From assembly GCA_013203855.1 (NCBI GenBank), contig JABMPG010000538.1, forward strand, positions 1 through 5,569: a stretch of 5,569 nt of DNA, in the 5' to 3' direction. The stretch comes from a bacterium (GTDB taxonomy: Bacteria > Sumerlaeota > Sumerlaeia > UBA8349). The position numbers and the translations under genes were made by a program. Shown here piece after piece: positions 1 to 5,569 of this stretch. Below the pieces are notes generated by a model. It saw nothing but the letters and a program-made list of their open reading frames with translations, searched no databases and was not told the origin of the DNA. Numbering within the stretch: position 1 is the first letter of the stretch; each line of letters opens with the position of its first letter.

Positions 1-272
1 GCCGAGATGGCAACCTCCAGATCGGCGTGGCCGGTCAACATGATCCGGGAAGAATCGGGATGCAGTCTGCGGACCCGGGACAAGAGTTCCACTCCGCCCA
101 TGCCCGGCGTCCGCAGACGCGAGACAACCACGGGGAAGGGGCCGGTTTCCCGCAAGATCTCGAGAGCCTGGTCACCGCTTGAGGCGGTCACGAGCTGGAA
201 ATCAGAGCCGAGCGCGCACCGCAGGGACTCGAGCAACAAGGGATCATCGTCGACAAACAGAACTCTGGCCAA
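1..272 (-). CDS. Response regulator receiver domain, 5' part (runs off window), phospho-acceptor Asp replaced by Arg
   Basis: The first 90 codons read as a CheY-like receiver domain. Strand beta-1 and the acidic pocket are clear (ARVLFVDDDP, Asp8-Asp9-Asp10), followed by an amphipathic helix, the loop VVVSRLRTPGMGG (residues 48-60), and RIMLTGHADL (76-85) carrying the conserved Thr80. In ordinary receivers the loop reads roughly SDLRMPGMDG and the Asp is phosphorylated. Here that position is Arg52 (codon at 117-119), with further changes of Met to Thr55 and Asp to Gly59. The conserved Lys and any output domain lie beyond the left edge. The RIMLTGxADL wording resembles receivers attached to HD-type or other enzymatic outputs, but this is only a resemblance. 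I prefer the TTG start at 270-272 because it gives a typical receiver N-terminus and has GGAG nine bases upstream. The GTG at 285-287 would add five residues but has no good ribosome binding site. The receiver fold is near certain; the function is unknown and may not depend on phosphorylation. Confidence 0.88.
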   Translation of the reverse strand, partial: MARVLFVDDDPLLLESLRCALGSDFQLVTASSGDQALEILRETGPFPVVVSRLRTPGMGGVELLSRVRRLHPDSSRIMLTGHADLEVAIS

Positions 273-281
273 GGTTCTCTT

Positions 282-285
282 CTCC
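282..285 (-). promoter_or_regulatory. Probable ribosome binding site (GGAG) supporting a TTG start
   Basis: On the minus strand GGAG is followed by nine bases and then TTG at 272-270. Nothing comparable precedes the upstream in-frame GTG at 287-285, and an in-frame TGA about 30 bases before that GTG closes the frame. The spacing is what decides the preferred start; it is an inference from sequence only. Confidence 0.5.
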
Positions 286-324
286 ACGAGGCGCTGCCGA
301 AAGCACGGAATGCCTCAACTATGC

Positions 325-348
325 GTATCGGCAATCTGAGGCCGATAC
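325..348. repeat. Perfect 8-bp inverted repeat in the intergenic gap
   Basis: The arms GTATCGGC (325-332) and GCCGATAC (341-348) are exact reverse complements around an 8-base spacer. The repeat lies about 50-75 bases upstream of the response-regulator start. Neither strand has a T-run after it, so it does not look like an intrinsic terminator. It could be an operator for a dimeric regulator or a leader RNA hairpin. The rest of the gap (288-515) shows no convincing gene or promoter. Confidence 0.5.
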
Positions 349-479
349 TGTAAGAACAGAAAGTCCGTGAATACCGAAAGGGTCGCGAGCTCCGGACGCC
401 AAGCTCTCCTTCCCCTCACGTAAGCGTCCCGATAGGTCTACTCCCAGCGCTTCTCGGAATCTCTGGCGTCGACCATTCT

Positions 480-510
480 GCCGGTCCTCCCAGCCACCAG
501 TCTGTCCGGC
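480..510 (-). terminator. Weak imperfect stem-loop just after the protease stop codon
   Basis: Six bases past the TGA stop, the minus strand can pair GCCGGAC with GACCGGC: six base pairs with one A-A mismatch, around a 17-base loop. It is GC-rich and in the right place for a terminator, but no U-tract follows and the loop is large. It may be chance pairing in GC-rich sequence, or part of a Rho-dependent end. Confidence 0.2.
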
Positions 511-515
511 GCGGA

Positions 516-3500
516 TCACTCGTAGAGAGTCCAGGTCCTCCAGGCCCGCGCGGGGGTCTGGGGCATGAACGTCTGTTCCACTCGATTCGCAATGATGGTC
601 GTCTCAGCGTTGCCCACCGCATCCACTGCGGTGCAGGTGAAGCAGTATTCGCCGTGGACGCCCCAGTTACGGGTATCGAAATTGGCTGTTCCCGCTGCCT
701 CGAAAGTGCCGAGGAGGCGCGAGGCGCACCCGTTATAGGTCCACTCGATGCGGACCTCGCTCACTCCCGCGCAAGGCTGCCCCAGATCGCCGGACAACCA
801 AGTCAACGTAAGCACGGGCTCGGCCATCCCGCCACCCTGAACGGCGAGGGTAGTAGCCGGTGGCAAGGTGTCGAGCGTGATCGTGTCGCTCGTCGCGAAA
901 ACGTTCCCTACCGAATCGCGGAATTCGGCCTCGATGGTTCTTGCGCCATCCCCTGTTTCAATAGTCCAATCAAGATCCGCAACCACGGGCTGCCAGACGC
1001 TCCAGGCCGCCGATTCATTCCTGAGACGCATATCCGCCACGCCACTGGCGCCGAGGCCAGTGTCTGCGGCCAACAGGGCAAGGCGCACGGCCGTGACGGA
1101 CGTGGCGGCCGCGCCGTCGTCCAGCCGAACCCATCCCGACGGCGGCGTCTGATCGATGGTGAGAAGCGCCGTCGAAGTAGCCAAACCGGTGTTCCCCGCC
1201 CGGTCGACGCCTGCCACGGCCACTTCGGCAGGCCCATCGGGATCGCCGACAAGAACGGTGTAGGAAAAGGTATAGTCGTTCCCGTTCTGGGTGACAAAGG
1301 AGGCGTCATGGTCGTTTACACAGAGCGAGGGCTCCCCGCCGAGAATCTCCGAAGCGGTGAAAGAAAGCAAGACCCCATCGCCCGTGCGCAGGGGCGAGGC
1401 AGTAGACGACAGATTCGAGAAAACCGGCGGCGTGGTGTCGAGATCGCCGAGAAGCGCAACGTCGTCCAGATACCAGCCCGAGTCGGTCATCGAGTCGTTC
1501 GTCGGGCCCATGCTCCAGCGGACATAGACCGTCTCCTCGAAATCGGCCCACAAGGAAATATCGTATTCGCAGTAAACCCATTCCCGGTCCATGAGCGCAT
1601 CGACCGGATTTTGCCACACCACATGCCACGTCGATCCATCCGCGCTGACCTCGACCATCGAATGATCGTAGACGTTTCCCTCAACGCCCAGCCAGCGATA
1701 GAAAGAAAGGGACACGTTCCGGTAGCGGCCGCAGTCCAGCCCTTGGGTCACGAGATAGTAAGCGGGCTGACTGTCGGAATAGTTGCCGGAAAGATTGTAC
1801 CCGTAGACAAAGTAGCCGGTATGGGCCGAGGGCGGCCCGACTTCCTGAGTGCCTGCGCCCTCCGGAGTGCCGAACTCCCAGGCGCCTTCGAGCGACCAGC
1901 CCGGATCGATGTGCATGGCGAACCACTCGAAAGCCCGGGCCGGACGTTCCACCAGGGACAGATGAATCGTCCGGACCTGGGTCACGCTGGTGGTCTCGTT
2001 CGTGAAAAGAACCGGGGCGGTATAATCACCCCCTCCCAGCGAGATCACATCGGGAAGAACCGTGACGTTCTCCGTGGCGAGTCCGGACAGCGTTCCGTCT
2101 TCAGTGGACAGGGACAACCACCCCGCCGAATAGTCCGAAAACCATTCCAGGGCTGCGGAGCCGCCATTGACCAGGTCGAATTCGCCCGTCGTGGGATAGC
2201 AGGGCCCGCCCACATCGCCCGAAAAGGAGAGGGCATCCGCCGGAAGGATCGTCAGGCGGTCGGGCAGTGTGACGTACACATCGTCAAGGTACGCAGCGTC
2301 GCCCGATTCAGGACTGTCCATATACGAATGAAACCGAACAACAAAGTCATCGATGAGATTGTACCCGGAGAGGTCCAGCGCCCGGTCCTCCCAGGCCCAG
2401 CCCTGCCAGGCCCAGCCGTTCACATTCGTGTGCCAGGACCCGTCCCAGATATCGAGTTGGATGCACTCAGAAGTATAAAGGCTATAGGCGACCCACGAGA
2501 AACGCAGTTCGGCTTCACTCACACCCGAGAGATCCAGGAGCAGATCGAGCATGGCGTGAGCGCCCATTCCATCGGTCTGATCGCCCAGCCGCGCAACATA
2601 ACTACCCGAGCGCGGGCTCAGACCACCCTGAAGCGACGTGTCCGCCTCCACAACCGGAACATTGCCCGACCCGTCGTAGTTGATCTCCCATTTCTCGAGA
2701 TCGCCCGATTCAAAGTCCTCGAAGAAGGGAACTCGCCAGTTGGCGCGCGTCGAGAAAGAATAGCTGGAGCCTTCGTTGTCGTCGATTGCCCCGTTGCCGA
2801 CCGAGTCCCAGGCGGTCACACGCAGAAAGTAGTCCGTCCCGCCGGAAAGATCCCGGAGATCGAACTCGTGGGATGTCGAGAAAACCTGGGCGGTTTCTGA
2901 AATTGTATAGGGTCCCCCCGCCGCCAGCCCCACTTCGAGCAATGCGCTCGTGGGCTCGTCGGTATCGAAGGTCACGGTCGCGGTACGATGGCGGATATCA
3001 TCGATCAGAAGGTTCAGGATTCCAGGCGCGCCGCCATCCACCAGGGCCGTGTCCTGCACGGTGGCGGGAAAACCGCTTCCGTCATCCAGATCGTCATACG
3101 TAAGAGTAATCGTATCACCGTCGGACACTTCGAGCGTGCCGTTGCCGGAGGAAGGTATCCCGGCCGTCGTGGTCATGTTGCCGGCGAAGGAAGCGGGGAC
3201 ACCCTCGGCCAGGACGACGATTTCCGAGTCCCCCGAGTCAGCCTCGAAGGTCACGATCTGTGACCCCTGCCCGGAGAGATCCCCATCGAGAAGAGTGACA
3301 TGAAGGATATGCCCGGGGGCAACAACGCTTTCCTCGATGGAGACGTGTCCGTCCGAGTCCGTGCTGACCGTCACGGTTCCCTCGTAGGGAATATGGTTGG
3401 CCGCCGTGATGGTCACATCCATCGTGCCTTCGCCCGAGGGAGCGATCATCGCCTCGTAGTGACCCGAACCGTCCGCCAGGCCATAGACGTAAACATCGCT

Positions 3501-5456
3501 ATCCATGCTCAGGCAGACCCGCGCGCCAGCCACGCCGGTCTCCACTTCAAAAGTCTGAGAGCCGGGGAAGGTCGCCGAATCATGGGTGGGAGAAAAGGAC
3601 AGCGGGTCGGACGTGTAGAGTGACAGTTCTGGATCGCCCATCAAATTGAGAGAGAACTGGATCCAGCGATTCGCGCCGTAGTAGCCGGAGGATCCAATGA
3701 AATAAGTCTTGGCCTGGGCGAGGACCGCGCCGATTTCCTGGGGATGGTCGGCGGGGGTGTCCGTGAACAGATACTGGTAAATCATTCGGTTGTACTGAAA
3801 GGACGTGCCGTGGCTGCTGAGGGTCGCGTAACCCCACCCGTAACGGCTGCTGCCGACATAGGAGACCGCCCCACCGTTGGGATTGCGGATGAAGGCTTCG
3901 CTCAGGCACGGGTCGCTCCCGCCGTAACTATTCTCGAAGGCGTTGGTGATGCAGGCATTCGTCACGACGTTGACATACTTGCCGGGGTGATTCAGGCTGC
4001 TGGCCGTGGAGGAGTAATAATACCCGCCCGTTTCCGTTGCCCAGATCGTCTGATTGCCGTGGGTCGCCATGTGGAGAAAATTATAGCCGTCAGCCAGAAG
4101 GGCGTTCATGTTCGTGGTGGACACCTCATAGGCTGCCCCGCCCGCGAAATCGGTATTCGTGTCGTAGAAACGATCCCGGACCGGGCCCCAGTAAGGATCG
4201 ACCCAGTCCGAATACAGGTACTCGGATTTCGCTTCCGCATCGCCGGCGTTCCAGAGCATGACCCCGCTCAAAAGCATCTTCTCGCAAAAATCGCTGGCCG
4301 GAGGCTGCTTCTCGTAGGCCAGAGTCTTGTTGACAATGGCGGTGGCGTGGGCTGAGGTCCGAATCGGGAGCCGTCCCACAAAGCAGTCCGGAGCCATGTC
4401 GATGGAATCCTCGCTCACTTCAGCCGCCATGCCATCTCCGTCGTCATTCCAGTTCAGGTCGTCGATATCGGCATAGTAGAGGTCGGTGGGGATGGTTGAA
4501 TCGACGTAATCGCCGCTGTTGACGCTACCGTAACAATCGCGGTCCGGGACGATCGTGTTATCGCCGGCCAGGACCACATAGACGGTTCCCTTATTCAGGA
4601 CATAGTCGCGGATACAGGCCTTGATCTTCTCCTGCGAGTCAGCGCCGGAGTAGCTGGCGTAGATAGTGTCGACATCTATCGCTTCGGCAGGAACACCCTT
4701 CTTCGTCTTCCAGTCGAGAAGCGGCTGAAAGGCGGGAAAGGTCGCGTCGTCCCCAATCAGGAGATACTTCACGTCGTCGCCAGCGGGAAGAGGTGCCTCG
4801 GTCGAGAAATAGCCCAGGACTTCGGCTTCCGAGGCGTTGAGAGTCGTCGACTCGATAAGCCGGTCGAAAACCGGGACCGACCGGCGCGGCGCCATGGACA
4901 GGGGGCTCATGGCCGGCTCGAGTTCGATGGAGACCAGAATCCGCTCGCGAAGGACCAGTCGCTTCTCCGCCGGGATGTAATCGACGGGGTAAACCTGAAC
5001 CGCCGCCAGCCGATATCCGCGCATCGAGGCCGCCTGGGCCGGTCCCACAAGATTCGGGCGGGCGGGAAGGGCACTGGCGTAGGCTCCGGCCTTGGGCGGG
5101 GCCAAAGGATGAGGGCCCTGAGCCGACACCGGAACGGCGGGCTGGGCCGGAAGAATCTCGTAGGGGCCGCCCAGATCCTTCTCGATCAGCACGACGGACT
5201 GGACCGACCGAATCTGCGCGCCGGGAGGAAGCAGGACCTGGACGCTTCGCACAGGCAACCACGGCTCGCCGATCTCGCCGTCCAGACCACTTCTGTCCGT
5301 TTCGAGTTCAACAAGATCATAGCCGTCCATCGTTGAGAAAATGAGATCGCTTTCGGGCGTAACAACTTCCACCGAGACCGTCCGCGCGTTCGCGGCCAGG
5401 CCGCATAACAAAAAAGCGACTGCAAGAGCCGCCCCGATCCTTCCAGAAATAGACAT
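516..5456 (-). CDS. Secreted gingipain-like cysteine endopeptidase (peptidase family C25) with multi-module beta-sandwich tail
   Basis: This 1,646-residue protein is predicted to be exported and to cut proteins through a Cys/His dyad. Residues 1-24 are a Sec signal peptide (hydrophobic core LAVAFLLCGLAA, likely cleavage ANA|R). Residues ~26-215 match a C25 prodomain (GEPWLPVRSVQVLLPPGA at 63-80) with a Pro/Ala-rich stretch at 103-143. The catalytic domain spans ~228-615. MATHGNQTIW places the catalytic His at 466, and TNACITNAFE the nucleophile Cys at 502, 36 residues apart versus 33 in RgpB as I recall it (YTGHGSETAW and VACVNGDF). CLSEAFIR, VGRLPI (360-365) and LMGDPEL (605-611) are further family marks. 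The tail holds an Ig-like domain (617-700), a beta-sandwich ending in a GDTITLTYDD motif (~706-808), fibronectin-III-like (811-905), jelly-roll/MAM-like (907-1064), BACON-like (1068-1170), a second jelly-roll (1173-1338), and three Ig-like repeats opened by PP linkers (1341-1622). ATG at 5456 is chosen over the ATG 39 bases upstream because it has AAGGAG six bases ahead and begins directly at the signal peptide. Tail domain names are fold-level inferences; no C-terminal anchor or sorting motif is recognised. The upstream end of the transcript and cleavage specificity are unknown. Confidence 0.93.
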   Translation of the reverse strand: MSISGRIGAALAVAFLLCGLAANARTVSVEVVTPESDLIFSTMDGYDLVELETDRSGLDGEIGEPWLPVRSVQVLLPPGAQIRSVQSVVLIEKDLGGPYEILPAQPAVPVSAQGPHPLAPPKAGAYASALPARPNLVGPAQAASMRGYRLAAVQVYPVDYIPAEKRLVLRERILVSIELEPAMSPLSMAPRRSVPVFDRLIESTTLNASEAEVLGYFSTEAPLPAGDDVKYLLIGDDATFPAFQPLLDWKTKKGVPAEAIDVDTIYASYSGADSQEKIKACIRDYVLNKGTVYVVLAGDNTIVPDRDCYGSVNSGDYVDSTIPTDLYYADIDDLNWNDDGDGMAAEVSEDSIDMAPDCFVGRLPIRTSAHATAIVNKTLAYEKQPPASDFCEKMLLSGVMLWNAGDAEAKSEYLYSDWVDPYWGPVRDRFYDTNTDFAGGAAYEVSTTNMNALLADGYNFLHMATHGNQTIWATETGGYYYSSTASSLNHPGKYVNVVTNACITNAFENSYGGSDPCLSEAFIRNPNGGAVSYVGSSRYGWGYATLSSHGTSFQYNRMIYQYLFTDTPADHPQEIGAVLAQAKTYFIGSSGYYGANRWIQFSLNLMGDPELSLYTSDPLSFSPTHDSATFPGSQTFEVETGVAGARVCLSMDSDVYVYGLADGSGHYEAMIAPSGEGTMDVTITAANHIPYEGTVTVSTDSDGHVSIEESVVAPGHILHVTLLDGDLSGQGSQIVTFEADSGDSEIVVLAEGVPASFAGNMTTTAGIPSSGNGTLEVSDGDTITLTYDDLDDGSGFPATVQDTALVDGGAPGILNLLIDDIRHRTATVTFDTDEPTSALLEVGLAAGGPYTISETAQVFSTSHEFDLRDLSGGTDYFLRVTAWDSVGNGAIDDNEGSSYSFSTRANWRVPFFEDFESGDLEKWEINYDGSGNVPVVEADTSLQGGLSPRSGSYVARLGDQTDGMGAHAMLDLLLDLSGVSEAELRFSWVAYSLYTSECIQLDIWDGSWHTNVNGWAWQGWAWEDRALDLSGYNLIDDFVVRFHSYMDSPESGDAAYLDDVYVTLPDRLTILPADALSFSGDVGGPCYPTTGEFDLVNGGSAALEWFSDYSAGWLSLSTEDGTLSGLATENVTVLPDVISLGGGDYTAPVLFTNETTSVTQVRTIHLSLVERPARAFEWFAMHIDPGWSLEGAWEFGTPEGAGTQEVGPPSAHTGYFVYGYNLSGNYSDSQPAYYLVTQGLDCGRYRNVSLSFYRWLGVEGNVYDHSMVEVSADGSTWHVVWQNPVDALMDREWVYCEYDISLWADFEETVYVRWSMGPTNDSMTDSGWYLDDVALLGDLDTTPPVFSNLSSTASPLRTGDGVLLSFTASEILGGEPSLCVNDHDASFVTQNGNDYTFSYTVLVGDPDGPAEVAVAGVDRAGNTGLATSTALLTIDQTPPSGWVRLDDGAAATSVTAVRLALLAADTGLGASGVADMRLRNESAAWSVWQPVVADLDWTIETGDGARTIEAEFRDSVGNVFATSDTITLDTLPPATTLAVQGGGMAEPVLTLTWLSGDLGQPCAGVSEVRIEWTYNGCASRLLGTFEAAGTANFDTRNWGVHGEYCFTCTAVDAVGNAETTIIANRVEQTFMPQTPARAWRTWTLYE
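2391..2417 (-). repeat. 12-bp direct repeat at 15-bp period, encoding a duplicated GWAW(Q/E) pentapeptide
   Basis: CCAGGCCCAGCC occurs at 2391-2402 and again at 2406-2417 (plus strand), separated by CTG. On the coding strand this is GGC TGG GCC TGG twice with identical codons, giving GWAWQ-GWAWE at residues 1014-1023 of the protease, inside the first jelly-roll module. Identical codons in both copies suggest a recent in-frame 15-bp tandem duplication, or slippage. Confidence 0.85.
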
Positions 5457-5462
5457 GAAACA

Positions 5463-5468
5463 CTCCTT
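5463..5468 (-). promoter_or_regulatory. Ribosome binding site (AAGGAG) of the protease gene
   Basis: The minus strand reads GGAAGGAGTGTTTC immediately before ATG, putting AAGGAG six bases from the start at 5456. The in-frame ATG at 5495 would add 13 polar residues (including KRK) before the signal peptide and has no comparable site, so the internal ATG is the likely real start. Confidence 0.85.
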
Positions 5469-5559
5469 CCGCTTCGACTGAGCGGGAACATCCATATTCG
5501 TCTAGATCGGCCCCCGGGCGCAGTAACTTGAGGCGAAGCGAAGCCCAGCAGTTCAGAGC

Positions 5560-5565
5560 AGTATA
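5560..5565 (-). promoter_or_regulatory. Possible -10 box (TATACT) of the protease promoter
   Basis: TATACT on the minus strand matches the sigma-70 -10 consensus at five of six positions and would give a leader of roughly 100 bases. Any -35 element would lie past the right edge, so this cannot be tested here. No gene is seen between 5457 and 5569. Confidence 0.25.
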
Positions 5566-5569
5566 TGCA

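Noticed and set aside
7..339. A 110-codon plus-strand open frame at the left edge.
   Set aside because: It is antisense to the receiver-domain reading frame, whose motifs are unmistakable.
405..415. AAGGAG on the minus strand in the intergenic gap as a ribosome binding site for a small gene.
   Set aside because: The nearest start codon (TTG) is only three bases away and no open frame with recognisable content follows.
319..519. A 66-codon minus-strand frame starting with GTG that overlaps the protease stop codon.
   Set aside because: The overlap suggests coupling, but the start is GTG without a convincing ribosome binding site, the translation matches nothing I recognise, and it runs through the inverted repeat.
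654..2900. A 748-codon open frame on the plus strand, antisense to the protease.
   Set aside because: It lies wholly inside the protease gene; its translation is rich in Arg, Gly and Pro without recognisable motifs, and long antisense frames are common opposite genes with GC-rich third positions. The opposite strand has clear catalytic motifs.
3744..4355. A 203-codon plus-strand open frame opposite the protease catalytic domain.
   Set aside because: It is antisense to the His/Cys motif region, has no recognisable domain, and is explained by codon bias of the real gene.
4639..5262. A 207-codon minus-strand frame inside the protease gene.
   Set aside because: It is the shifted frame of the prodomain region, with Arg/Ser/Gly-rich composition and no motif.
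5385..5456. A lipoprotein signal, because a Cys sits at the end of the hydrophobic segment (AFLLCG).
   Set aside because: The residues before the Cys (FLL) do not fit the lipobox, which wants a small residue just before Cys, and a good signal peptidase I site (ANA|R) follows.

Overview
The window is almost filled by one gene. It reads leftward (minus strand) and encodes a 1,646-residue secreted cysteine endopeptidase of the gingipain type (MEROPS family C25). Left of it, also on the minus strand and cut by the window edge, is the first ~90 codons of a response-regulator receiver domain. The sequence is GC-rich with GC-rich third positions. The protease has a Sec signal peptide, a C25-type prodomain, a caspase-like catalytic domain, and a long tail of beta-sandwich modules. 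Such architectures are common in uncultured, probably Gram-negative bacterial lineages assembled from metagenomes, but nothing here fixes a phylum. The type IX secretion C-terminal domain of Bacteroidetes gingipains is not recognisable, so Porphyromonas-like bacteria are not specifically indicated.

Layout in increasing coordinates: (1) 1-272, minus: 5' part of a response regulator, probably starting at a TTG codon preceded by GGAG; a GTG at 287 is the alternative. Its phospho-acceptor aspartate position is an arginine. (2) ~288-515: a gap of about 230 bases holding a perfect 8-bp inverted repeat (325-348) and a weak imperfect stem-loop just after the protease stop (480-510); no convincing gene or T-tailed terminator is seen. 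(3) 516-5456, minus: the protease, with an AAGGAG ribosome binding site six bases before its ATG. (4) 5457-5569: leader of the protease, with a possible -10 box (TATACT) at the very edge and no gene.

The two genes point the same way, protease first. Co-transcription is possible, but the gap, the inverted repeat and the lack of overlap leave it open, so a functional link between the regulator and the protease is only a hypothesis. The most notable points are the Asp-to-Arg change in the receiver, the intact His/Cys dyad in a protease with an unusually long multi-module tail and no obvious anchor, and an exact 12-bp direct repeat giving a duplicated Trp-rich pentapeptide in one tail module. I see no defence system, CRISPR array, mobile element or RNA gene.
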